Shown here piece by piece: positions 53,335-61,441 of a DNA stretch of 64,000 nucleotides (its first letter is position 1; each line of letters starts with the position of its first letter). The notes under the pieces were generated by a model, which was not told the origin of the DNA, did no database searches, and worked only from the letters and a program-made list of their open reading frames with translations. The DNA is taken from assembly GCF_050434145.1 (NCBI RefSeq), contig NZ_JBNPVX010000006.1:1-64000 (forward strand), read 5' to 3'. Origin of the DNA: JAISST01 sp050434145 (GTDB taxonomy: Bacteria; Fusobacteriota; Fusobacteriia; Fusobacteriales; Fusobacteriaceae). The position numbers were made by a program, and so were the translations under genes.

Positions 53335-53363
53335 ATAATACCACATCTTGTTTAAATTTTCAA
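53335..53363 (-). promoter_or_regulatory. Promoter of the YheO-like regulator
   Basis: Minus-strand TTGAAA (plus 53358-53363) and TATTAT (plus 53335-53340), 17-base spacer. It is back to back with the guaD promoter. Confidence 0.6.
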
Positions 53364-53397
53364 CTTTTACCAAGATGGTTATTCTTAGCTTAGAATA

Positions 53398-53426
53398 TTG
53401 ACAGAGAAAATTTTATATAGTAATAT
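53398..53426 (+). promoter_or_regulatory. Sigma-70 promoter of the purine catabolism operon
   Basis: TTGACA (53398-53403) and TAATAT (53421-53426), 17-base spacer. The expected transcription start (about 53433) lies just before the riboswitch P1 helix. Confidence 0.85.
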
Positions 53427-53439
53427 CCATACTGAAAAT

Positions 53440-53503
53440 GCTTATATAAATTCATGATTTGGATGAGTGTATCTACCAACTACCACAATAGTTGACTATA
53501 AGC
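53440..53503 (+). promoter_or_regulatory. Purine riboswitch aptamer, guanine class
   Basis: A full three-way-junction aptamer. P1 is GCTTATA (53440-53446) with TATAAGC (53497-53503), a perfect 7-bp helix. P2 pairs ATTCAT with ATGAGT around loop L2 GATTTGG. The core TATCTACC (53470-53477) matches the conserved UNUCUACC. P3 is CAACTA (53477-53482) with TAGTTG (53489-53494), loop L3 CCACAA. L2 GG and L3 CC can make the known loop-loop pairs. The specificity base in GACTA (53496) is C, as in guanine/hypoxanthine switches; adenine switches have T. L3 has six bases where the usual form has seven. It precedes guaD. Confidence 0.93.
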
Positions 53504-53547
53504 TGGGTATTTTTGTGCCCAAGCACTTATAGAGGTTGTGGTTTTTT
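53483..53547 (+). terminator. Riboswitch expression platform: terminator that competes with the aptamer
   Basis: CCACAA (53483-53488, loop L3) pairs with TTGTGG (53536-53541), and CTATAAG (53496-53502, including the 3' P1 strand) pairs with CTTATAG (53526-53532). TGGG/CCCA pairs lie inside (504-507/518-521). TTTTTT follows at 53542-53547. I found no good T-run-adjacent hairpin made only from sequence downstream of P1, so aptamer and terminator look mutually exclusive. Confidence 0.75.
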
Positions 53548-53599
53548 ATGTTATATAAGTATTAATAAATTAGTACTTGACTGAAAGAGGAGTTTTTAT

Positions 53600-54886
53600 A
53601 TGGAAAAAGATAAAATTTTTGCTTTAAAGGGAAATATATTATTTTCTAAAAATAGGAATACAATAGTAACTTATGAAAATAGTTTTATCATTTGTAAAAA
53701 TGGCAAGGTAGATGGTGTATATTCAAATATTCCAGAGGAGCTTCGTAATATAGAGATAATTGATTGTAGTAATAAATTTATAATACCAGGATTAATAGAT
53801 CTGCATATTCATGCTCCACAATATGCATATAGAGGGACACAAATGGATTTGGAATTATTAAATTGGCTTGATAATGTTACATTTCCACAAGAATCAAAAT
53901 ATAAAGATGTTACTTATGCACAAAATGCATATAAAATATTTGCAGAAGATTTAAAAAATAGTTTTACCACTAGAGCTTGTATATATGGTACAATTCATGT
54001 GGAGGCGACTACTATATTAATGGATTATTTGGAAGAAAGTGGTCTTATTACAATGGTAGGAAAGGTGAACATGGATAGGAATTCTATTTCAGATTTAATA
54101 GAACAATCACCAAAAGAATCCTATGAAAATACAAAAAAATGGATAGAGAATAGCAAAAATAAATATAAGAACACCTTTCCAATAATTACGCCTAGATTTA
54201 CTCCTGCTTGTAGTGATGAGTTAATGAGTCTAATAGGTAAATTACAAAGAGAGACGACTACTCCAGTACAGTCACATTTGTCTGAAAATATCTCTGAAAT
54301 TTCTTTGGTAAAAGAATTATGTCATGATATAATAAATTATAGTGATTCTTACGCCAAACATGGCTTATTCGGAGGGAATGTCCCTACAATAATGGCTCAT
54401 TGTGTTTATCTTGAAAATGAAGAAATAGATTTGATAAAAGAAAATGAAGTATTTATTGCTCATTGCCCTAATTCCAATATGAATCTTTCTTCAGGGATAG
54501 CACCAGCAAGAAAATATTTGGATAAGAATATTAAAATAGGGCTAGGAAGTGATATTGCAGGGGGTGTATCAATATCAATATTTAAAGCAATAACTGATGC
54601 AATACAAGTATCAAAATTGAGATGGAGACTAGTGGATGAGTCTCTTAAGCCAATAACATTTGAAGAGAGTTTTTATATGGCAACAAAAGGAGGAGGGGAA
54701 TTCTTTGGTAAAGTAGGGACTTTTGAAAAAGGTTATGATTTTGATGTGTTGGTATTAGATGATTCTAATATTAAGTCATCAATGAATGGAGAATTATCTC
54801 TTAGAGATAGACTAGAAAGAATTGCTTATATTGGAGAGAAAGATATTTTAAAAGGAAAATATGTGAAGGGTATCAAAATATTGTAA
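53600..54886 (+). CDS. guaD: Guanine deaminase
   Basis: 428 residues, amidohydrolase superfamily. The metal and substrate motifs of guanine deaminase are present: PGLIDLHIHAPQYAYRG near residue 66 and HLSENISE, with later histidines in MAHCVYL and AHCPNSNMNLSSG and the aspartate in LGSDIAGG. It hydrolyses guanine to xanthine and ammonia, feeding the molybdenum hydroxylase downstream. GGAG precedes the ATG. It is the first gene after the guanine-class riboswitch, so its own substrate is the likely signal. Confidence 0.94.
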   Translation: MEKDKIFALKGNILFSKNRNTIVTYENSFIICKNGKVDGVYSNIPEELRNIEIIDCSNKFIIPGLIDLHIHAPQYAYRGTQMDLELLNWLDNVTFPQESKYKDVTYAQNAYKIFAEDLKNSFTTRACIYGTIHVEATTILMDYLEESGLITMVGKVNMDRNSISDLIEQSPKESYENTKKWIENSKNKYKNTFPIITPRFTPACSDELMSLIGKLQRETTTPVQSHLSENISEISLVKELCHDIINYSDSYAKHGLFGGNVPTIMAHCVYLENEEIDLIKENEVFIAHCPNSNMNLSSGIAPARKYLDKNIKIGLGSDIAGGVSISIFKAITDAIQVSKLRWRLVDESLKPITFEESFYMATKGGGEFFGKVGTFEKGYDFDVLVLDDSNIKSSMNGELSLRDRLERIAYIGEKDILKGKYVKGIKIL

Positions 54887-54899
54887 ATATAAATTAGTA

Positions 54900-55020
54900 A
54901 GTACCCATCGCTTCAAGCAACAGCTGATCATAGAGAGGGTGGCTGAAGATAACAATAAGGAAATGGATAAAAGCTTGAATTTGTATGACTAAAAATAGTT
55001 TTACAAAAGCTTAAAATAAA
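54900..55020 (-). repeat. Dispersed intergenic repeat, copy D (diverged)
   Basis: On the minus strand it reads TTTTAAGCTTTTGTAAAACT, then ATTTTTAGTCATACAAATTC, AAGCTTTTATCC and a weaker match to the CTCGCTATGCTC block (CTCTCTATGATC). It lies between guaD and the permease gene, so it is transcribed as part of that operon. Confidence 0.6.
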
Positions 55021-55041
55021 TTAGTTTTTAGGAGGAACTTT

Positions 55042-56421
55042 ATGTTAGAAAAATTATTTAAATTAAAGGAAAACCGTACTAATATAGGAACCGAAGTAAT
55101 AGCAGGAATTACTACTTTTATGACAATGGCATATATCTTGGCAGTAAACCCAGCAATATTAGGAATGGCAGGAATTAATACAGATAATCCTATGGATAAA
55201 GGTGCAATTTTTGTAGCTACAGCATTAGGCTCTGCTCTTGCTACATTTTTAATGGCATTATTGGCTAATTATCCATTTGCACTCGCACCAGGTATGGGGC
55301 TTAATGCCTTCTTTGCTTTCACTGTGGTGAATCAAATGGACTATCCTTGGGAAGTAGCTTTAGCTGCCATATTTATAGAAGGGATAATTTTCATAGTGTT
55401 ATCATTGACTAACATAAGAGAAGCAATATTTAATTCAATTCCAATAAATTTAAAACATGCTGTATCAGTTGGGATAGGGCTATTCATAGCATTTATTGGA
55501 TTGCAAAATTCCCACATAGTAATGGATAATCCAGTTACTTTATTGTCTTTGTATTCTTTCAAAGGTGGAGACTTTAACACTACTGGAATAGGGGTTTTAC
55601 TTGCTATTGTAGGAGTAATAATCACTTCCATTTTAGTAATAAAAAACGTAAAAGGGAATATTTTATGGGGAATATTGATTACATGGATATTAGGAATTAT
55701 ATGTGAATTAATGGGAATATACATTCCTGATCCAGGAAAAGGAATCTACAGTGTATTACCAGCATGGGATTCAATAGGTAAAATACCAAGTATAGCCCCT
55801 ACTTTTATGAAAATAAAATTTGAAAATATTTTATCATTAAAATTTTTTGTTGTAGTTTTTGCATTTTTATTTGTAGATTTGTTTGATACATTGGGAACAT
55901 TAATTGGAGTGGCCTCAAAAGCTGATATGCTGGATGAAAATGGGAAATTACCTAGAATAAAAGGAGCTCTTTTAGCAGATGCAGTAGGAACAACAGCTGG
56001 TTCCTTATTAGGGACTTCTACTATTACAACATTCGTAGAAAGTGCTTCAGGAGTATCAGAAGGAGGAAGAACTGGACTTACATCTATGGTGACAGGATTT
56101 TTATTTTTAATATCATTATTGCTAGCTCCAATATTTTTGGCAATACCAGCATTTGCCACAGCACCAGCTTTAATTGTAGTAGGATTTCTGATGTTTACAT
56201 CTATTACAAAAATAGATTTTAAAGATTATTCTGAAACCATACCAGCTTATATATGTATTATTGCAATGCCTTTTACTTACAGTATATCTGAAGGAATAGC
56301 TTTTGGAGTTATTTCTTATGTAATTATAAATCTATTAACAGGAAAAGTAAAAGAAAAAAATATTAGTACCTTAATGTATATATTGGCAGTATTATTTATT
56401 CTAAAATATATATTTTTATAG
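55042..56421 (+). CDS. NCS2-family purine permease (guanine/hypoxanthine type, PbuG/AzgA-like)
   Basis: 459 residues with 12 or more membrane segments. The AzgA/PbuG subgroup pattern is clear: GTEVIAGITTFMTMAYILAVNP at the N-terminus, ALAPGMGLNAFFAFTVV near 80, FVDLFDTLGTLIGVASKA near 275 and TTTFVESASGVSEGGRTGL near 330. It imports guanine or hypoxanthine by proton symport. An AGGAGG site precedes the ATG. It sits between the deaminase and the hydroxylase, so substrate uptake and breakdown share one riboswitch. Confidence 0.93.
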   Translation: MLEKLFKLKENRTNIGTEVIAGITTFMTMAYILAVNPAILGMAGINTDNPMDKGAIFVATALGSALATFLMALLANYPFALAPGMGLNAFFAFTVVNQMDYPWEVALAAIFIEGIIFIVLSLTNIREAIFNSIPINLKHAVSVGIGLFIAFIGLQNSHIVMDNPVTLLSLYSFKGGDFNTTGIGVLLAIVGVIITSILVIKNVKGNILWGILITWILGIICELMGIYIPDPGKGIYSVLPAWDSIGKIPSIAPTFMKIKFENILSLKFFVVVFAFLFVDLFDTLGTLIGVASKADMLDENGKLPRIKGALLADAVGTTAGSLLGTSTITTFVESASGVSEGGRTGLTSMVTGFLFLISLLLAPIFLAIPAFATAPALIVVGFLMFTSITKIDFKDYSETIPAYICIIAMPFTYSISEGIAFGVISYVIINLLTGKVKEKNISTLMYILAVLFILKYIFL

Positions 56422-56458
56422 TTGTTAAATCAATTTTGAGATTATTAGGGAGGAAAAT

Positions 56459-58576
56459 GTGAGTGTACTTGCTGATCATTTGGAAAAAAGAGATCATTAT
56501 GAAAAAATAACAGGAAAGGCACAGTATGTGGATGATTTACAAATTGAAGGACTTCTTCATGGGAAATTATTGCGTTCCACAAAGGCAAAGGCTAAGATAA
56601 AAGAAATACAGATTCCACAGTTACCCGAAGGTTATTGCATTGTAGATCACAATGATGTACCAGGAATAAATGGTGTAGCAATGATCGACATGGATGTGGA
56701 AGTATTTGCAAAAGATAAAGTAGAATATATTAGCGAACCAATATTAATGGTAGTAGGGGAAAAGATAAAGACTGTTGAAGAAATAATGAAAAAGATAGTT
56801 ATAGTCTATGAAGAAGAAAAGCCAGTATTTAATGTATTTGAGTCGGATACAATTTTCTATGAATTTTCCTATGAAAAAGGCAACATAGATGAGGCATTTA
56901 AAAGTGCAGATAAAATAATAGAAGAAAGTTTTTTTACTGGATATCAAGAACAAGCATATATAGAGACTCAGGGAATGATTGGATATTATGATAATGATAC
57001 TCTAGTAATAAGAGGATCTATGCAATGTCCATATTATTTGCATAATGCAGTTAAAATAGCAATGGGGATAGAAGACCCTGATAAAATAAATATTATATAT
57101 GACACTACTGGTGGAGCTTTTGGTGGAAAGGAGGATTATCCTTCTGTTTTAGCATGTCAGGTGGCAGTGGCAACTCACAAAACAAAAAGGCCAGTGAAGG
57201 TAATATTAGAAAGAAAAGAAGATATTCAGACTACTTCTAAAAGGCATCCAGCATATGTAACATATAAAACAGCAATGAAGAATGATAAAATAATAGGAAT
57301 GGATGTAAATGTCACATATGATTGTGGAGCTTATAAAACAATGTCTTTGGTAGTGTTACAGCGGGGTATTATAGGAGCTTGTGGTGTATATAGAATTGAT
57401 AATCTAAGAGTTCATGGTAGATCAATAAAAACCAATACAGTGCCAAATGGGGCTTTTAGAGGATTTGGTGGACCACAAACTTTCTTTGCAATAGAAATGC
57501 ATATGAACCATATAGCAAAAGAATATGGATATGAATCATTGGTGTTTAAAGAAAAATATATGTCCAAAGAAGGTGATCCCACGAGTACAAGTGGCAAGTA
57601 CCATCAACCTATAGTCTTGCCAGAAATGATAGATAAAATAGATAAAATGTCTGATTATAGAAGAAAAGTTGAACTATACAAACACCAGACAGGTAGATAT
57701 AGAAAAGGAATAGGACTTTCTATGGCATATCATGGGTGCGGTTTTACTGGAAATGGAGAGAGAGATAAAATAAAAGCAAAGTTTAAACTTGTTAAATATG
57801 CAGATGATACAGTAGAAATATTATGTGCCAATACAGATATGGGACAAGGTCTAAGAACCACTTTTACTAAGATAGTGTCAGAAATACTAGAAATACCAAC
57901 AGAAAGAGTGAAGTTTGTTAATCCAAGTACATTAAGAGTGCCGGACTCTGGACCTACAGTAGCAAGTCGTTCACTTATGAATGTAGGAAAATTATTAGAA
58001 CGTGCTTGCAAAAAATTAAAATCACAATGGAAATCAGGAGAATATATTGAAATAAATGAAGATTATATACATCCGGATTTCTTAATCCCCTTTGAAGTAG
58101 AAACATTTTCTGGAGATGCTTATCCTTCATACTCATGGTCTGTCAATGTAATAGAATTATCAGTGGATATATTGACTGGAGTCACAGATATATTAGGATC
58201 TTGGGGTGTCTATGACATTGGAGTACCTATTGATGAAAAAATAGCCACAGGTCAAATGGAAGGTGGATTTATGCAAGCAATAGGTTATGGTTCTATGGAG
58301 CAGATGGATGCAAGAAATGGAGTCATTAGAAACAGTACCTTGAGTGATTATATTATTCCTACATCTAATGATGTTCCTAATATGAAAGTTGATTTTGTAA
58401 AAAACCCATATGAATACGGACCATTTGGAGCTAAAGGCGCAGGAGAATTACCTGCAGTGGGAGGAGCACCAGCTTATATTGCAGCATTGGAAAATGCATT
58501 GGAAACAAGGTTATATAAGACACCAGTATCTATGGAAGATATTATGAGTGAGTTGGAGGGAAAAAATGGCCAATAA
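56459..58576 (+). CDS. Xanthine dehydrogenase-type molybdenum hydroxylase, molybdopterin subunit
   Basis: 705 residues. It starts KRDHYEKITGKAQYVDD, with the cofactor motifs TTGGAFGGKEDYPS near 220, GAFRGFGGPQ near 325, MGQGLRT near 460 and the active-site glutamate in FGAKGAGELPAVGG near the C-terminus. It oxidises purines at a carbon next to nitrogen. The start is GTG (56459) after GGGAGG. The FeS and FAD subunits follow as separate genes. SsnA and YgfK nearby are markers of the selenium-dependent group, so a labile selenium ligand is likely; this is inference. Confidence 0.9.
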   Translation: MSVLADHLEKRDHYEKITGKAQYVDDLQIEGLLHGKLLRSTKAKAKIKEIQIPQLPEGYCIVDHNDVPGINGVAMIDMDVEVFAKDKVEYISEPILMVVGEKIKTVEEIMKKIVIVYEEEKPVFNVFESDTIFYEFSYEKGNIDEAFKSADKIIEESFFTGYQEQAYIETQGMIGYYDNDTLVIRGSMQCPYYLHNAVKIAMGIEDPDKINIIYDTTGGAFGGKEDYPSVLACQVAVATHKTKRPVKVILERKEDIQTTSKRHPAYVTYKTAMKNDKIIGMDVNVTYDCGAYKTMSLVVLQRGIIGACGVYRIDNLRVHGRSIKTNTVPNGAFRGFGGPQTFFAIEMHMNHIAKEYGYESLVFKEKYMSKEGDPTSTSGKYHQPIVLPEMIDKIDKMSDYRRKVELYKHQTGRYRKGIGLSMAYHGCGFTGNGERDKIKAKFKLVKYADDTVEILCANTDMGQGLRTTFTKIVSEILEIPTERVKFVNPSTLRVPDSGPTVASRSLMNVGKLLERACKKLKSQWKSGEYIEINEDYIHPDFLIPFEVETFSGDAYPSYSWSVNVIELSVDILTGVTDILGSWGVYDIGVPIDEKIATGQMEGGFMQAIGYGSMEQMDARNGVIRNSTLSDYIIPTSNDVPNMKVDFVKNPYEYGPFGAKGAGELPAVGGAPAYIAALENALETRLYKTPVSMEDIMSELEGKNGQ

Positions 58577-59042
58577 AACAAAGTTTATTTTAAATGGGAA
58601 AGAAGTTTTCTCAGAAAGAACTTCTGGGACTAAATTATTAGATGTCTTAAGAAATGATTTTAAAAATACAGGTGTAAAATGTGGTTGTAAAGAAGGAGAA
58701 TGTGGAGCCTGCTCTGTGCTAATCAATGGGGTTCTAGCTAATTCTTGCATGGTAGCACTTGGGAGTGTCTTAAATAAAGAAGTAGTAACAATAGAGGGAT
58801 ATGCTCAAACAAAAAGATTTTCTGTATTAGAAAGAGCTTTTGCAAAAGTAAGTGCAGTACAATGCGGATTTTGTATTCCAGCAATGGTATTAGCAGGAGA
58901 AGCATTATTATCGAAGAATCCAAATCCTACAATTAATGAGATTAGAGAAGGGATATCAGGGAATCTTTGTCGTTGTACAGGTTATAATGCAATAGTAGAA
59001 GCTATTCATATAGCATCAGAGGAGGGGCGCGGATTATGGTAA
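58566..59042 (+). CDS. Molybdenum hydroxylase iron-sulfur subunit
   Basis: 158 residues with two [2Fe-2S] domains. The plant-type ferredoxin domain has cysteines in GVKCGCKEGECGACSVLING and a following NSC. The helical second domain has CGFCIPAMVL and NLCRCTGYNAIVEAI. It passes electrons from molybdenum to FAD. GGAGGG precedes the ATG, which overlaps the end of the molybdenum subunit gene by 11 bases. An upstream in-frame ATG at 58548 lies before the ribosome site and is rejected. Confidence 0.94.
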   Translation: MANKTKFILNGKEVFSERTSGTKLLDVLRNDFKNTGVKCGCKEGECGACSVLINGVLANSCMVALGSVLNKEVVTIEGYAQTKRFSVLERAFAKVSAVQCGFCIPAMVLAGEALLSKNPNPTINEIREGISGNLCRCTGYNAIVEAIHIASEEGRGLW

Positions 59043-59851
59043 GTTTTAACCCCAAGGATCTAAAGACAGCATTATCACTTTTAGGAGAATATGATTTGAT
59101 TCCATATGCTGGTGGGACAGATCTAATGACTGAAGAAAGGGATGATGACTCATTTTTGTTTTTAGATCAAATTAAAGATATGAAAAATATAACAAAAGAT
59201 GAAGAATATATAAGAATTGGTGGAGCTTGTACTTTTACTGAGATATTAGAGAATAATATTGTGCCTCAAGTATTAAAAACAGCTATAAGTCATATTGCTG
59301 CTCCAGCCATCAGAAACCTTGGAACATCTGGTGGCAACATTGCTAATGGATCACCAAAAGCTGACAGTGCATTGATTTATTATGCATTAGATGGAAAGGT
59401 GCGATTATGTTCTGAAAAAGCTGAACGAATAGTTCCTATTAATGAATTCTATTTAGGTAGAAATAAGACAATACTAGCTAAAGATGAATTATTAACAGAA
59501 ATACTAATACCTCACAAAGATTTCAGAAACTATTACTATAAGAAAATAGGAGCAAGAAAATCTTTGGCAATTTCTAGAGTGTCTTTTGTTGGAATATTAG
59601 AGATAAGAGATAGGGTAATATATAATTTTGCAGTAGCTTTTGGTGCGATTGACAATACAGTCTTAAGATTTTATGATATAGAAAAAAAAGTAATTGGAAA
59701 AACTATAGAAGAAGTAAAAAAAATTAAAGACCAACTAATAAAAGATTATAGCAATTCTATCAATCCAATAACAGGTCGTATTTCAGCGGAATACAGAAAG
59801 ACAGTATGTATAAATTTACTCAAAGATTTTTTATCGAGCAATGATATTTGA
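59036..59851 (+). CDS. Molybdenum hydroxylase FAD subunit
   Basis: 271 residues of the CO-dehydrogenase-medium/XdhB family. FAD contacts are in PYAGGTDLMTEE near residue 22 and IAAPAIRNLGTSGGNIANGSPKADS near 92-116. The C-terminal CO-DH flavoprotein domain follows. It accepts electrons from the FeS subunit and gives them to NAD or another acceptor. Its start overlaps the FeS gene by seven bases, so the three subunits are coupled. A terminator at 59855-59898 ends this transcript. Confidence 0.92.
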   Translation: MVSFNPKDLKTALSLLGEYDLIPYAGGTDLMTEERDDDSFLFLDQIKDMKNITKDEEYIRIGGACTFTEILENNIVPQVLKTAISHIAAPAIRNLGTSGGNIANGSPKADSALIYYALDGKVRLCSEKAERIVPINEFYLGRNKTILAKDELLTEILIPHKDFRNYYYKKIGARKSLAISRVSFVGILEIRDRVIYNFAVAFGAIDNTVLRFYDIEKKVIGKTIEEVKKIKDQLIKDYSNSINPITGRISAEYRKTVCINLLKDFLSSNDI

Positions 59852-59854
59852 AAC

Positions 59855-59898
59855 AAAAATGCTGAGTTTTCTTATGATGAGAAGACACAGCATTTTTT
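59855..59898 (+). terminator. Intrinsic terminator after the hydroxylase genes
   Basis: AAAAATGCTG (59855-59864) pairs with CAGCATTTTTT (59888-59898); inner TTCTT/GAAGA pairs extend it. T run on the plus strand. Confidence 0.8.
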
Positions 59899-59959
59899 AT
59901 TTTAATGAGCTAAAAAAAAATTAGGATATCTAAAAAAAATTATTTTTATGATATTGCTT

Positions 59960-59988
59960 TTGGATTATTTAGGTGGTAAACTTATAAT
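59960..59988 (+). promoter_or_regulatory. Promoter of ssnA-ygfK
   Basis: TTGGAT (59960-59965) and TATAAT (59983-59988), 17-base spacer. The leader to 60054 includes a small AAGAC/GTCTT hairpin (59993-60005). I do not recognise a riboswitch in it. Confidence 0.65.
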
Positions 59989-60054
59989 ATAAAAGACTTT
60001 GTCTTGGTAATTTTGGTTAGAGTCCTATGGTTTTTTGAGTTCCAGGAGGTAGTA

Positions 60055-61386
60055 ATGATTATCATTGGAAATGGAAAAGTAGTAACAAGAAATACTGAAA
60101 ATTCATTAATAGAAAATGGTGCAGTGGCAATAGAAAATACTTTGATAAAAGAAGTAGGTTTGACTGAAAATATAAAAAGTAAATATCCAGATGCAGAATA
60201 CATAGATGTCAAGGGTAAATTAATAATGCCTGGATTCATAAATACTCATGAACATATATATAGTGCTCTAGCTAGAGGGATATCAATTAACAATTATAAT
60301 CCCAATGGATTTTTGGATATATTAGATGGTATGTGGTGGAATATAGATAGGCATTTGACCAACGAAAGTACAAAACAAAGTGCAATTGGAACATATATAG
60401 ATTGTATTAGAAATGGAGTTACTACAGTATTTGACCATCATGCTAGTTATGGTCAGATTAAAGATAGTCTATTCACAATAGGTGATGTGGCTAGAGAATT
60501 AGGAATACGTACTTGCCTTTGTTATGAGGTTTCAGACAGAGATGGTGAAGAAAAAATGAAAGAATCAGTATTAGAAAATGAATCATTTATCAAATTTGCA
60601 CTTAATGATAGTACTGATATGTTAGCTGGCATGATGGGCTTACATGCTTCTTTCACTTTATCTGACAAAACTCTGGATTATTGTGCATCTCATAAAGATT
60701 CAAGAGTAGGTTATCATATTCATGTAGCAGAAGGGATAGAAGACTTATATGATTCTTTAAGAAAATATAACAAGAGAATAGTAGATAGATTAATGGATAA
60801 AAGTATATTAGGGCCTCTTACAATAGCAGCACATTGCATATATATCAATAAACATGAGATGGATTTGCTGAAAGAAACTGATACTATGGTAGTGCATAAT
60901 CCAGAATCTAATATGGGTAATGCTTGTGGTTGCCCACCTACTTTGGCAATATTAAAAAATGGAATAATGACAGGGCTAGGTACTGATGGTTATACACATG
61001 ATATGCTAGAATCTTACAAGGTTGCTAATATTTTACATAAACATAATTTGTGTGATGCAACAGTTGCTTGGACAGAAATTCCGCAGATGTTATTTGAAAA
61101 TAATACAAAAATAGCCAATAGATACTTCAAGACACCACTAGGAATATTAAAAGAAGGTGCTGCCGCAGATATAATAGTAGTTGATTATGATCCTATTACT
61201 CCAATGCACGAAAATAATATTAATTCACATATATTATTTGGAATGAATGGAAGAAATGTAGTGAGTACAATGATAAATGGGAAATTATTAATGAAAGATA
61301 GAGAAATGCTTTATATAGATGAAGAAAAAGCTATGATAGAAACAAGGAAAGCTGCTGTAGATTTGTGGAGAGCAATAAACAGTTAA
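60055..61386 (+). CDS. ssnA: Putative aminohydrolase SsnA
   Basis: 443 residues, amidohydrolase superfamily. The metal site begins with MPGFINTHEHIYSALARG near 62, then DHHASYG, YHIHVAEG, AAHCIYI, HNPESNMGNACG and the aspartate in GLGTDGYTHDM. It resembles chlorohydrolase/guanine deaminase-like enzymes and matches SsnA. Its reaction is not established, but it accompanies selenium-dependent molybdenum hydroxylases. An AGGAGG site precedes the ATG at 60055. It has its own promoter and leads into ygfK. Confidence 0.92.
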   Translation: MIIIGNGKVVTRNTENSLIENGAVAIENTLIKEVGLTENIKSKYPDAEYIDVKGKLIMPGFINTHEHIYSALARGISINNYNPNGFLDILDGMWWNIDRHLTNESTKQSAIGTYIDCIRNGVTTVFDHHASYGQIKDSLFTIGDVARELGIRTCLCYEVSDRDGEEKMKESVLENESFIKFALNDSTDMLAGMMGLHASFTLSDKTLDYCASHKDSRVGYHIHVAEGIEDLYDSLRKYNKRIVDRLMDKSILGPLTIAAHCIYINKHEMDLLKETDTMVVHNPESNMGNACGCPPTLAILKNGIMTGLGTDGYTHDMLESYKVANILHKHNLCDATVAWTEIPQMLFENNTKIANRYFKTPLGILKEGAAADIIVVDYDPITPMHENNINSHILFGMNGRNVVSTMINGKLLMKDREMLYIDEEKAMIETRKAAVDLWRAINS

Positions 61387-61441
61387 TATAAATAATATTA
61401 AGATTCAACTTTAAAATTATATAATTCAGGAGGAAAGAATT

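Noticed and set aside
53213..53344. A longer N-terminus for the YheO-like regulator
   Set aside because: It would include the regulator's own promoter and ribosome site and has no family match.
59989..60054. Possible second riboswitch in the ssnA leader
   Set aside because: Only about 65 bases with one five-bp hairpin; it lacks the purine aptamer core or any other class I recognise.
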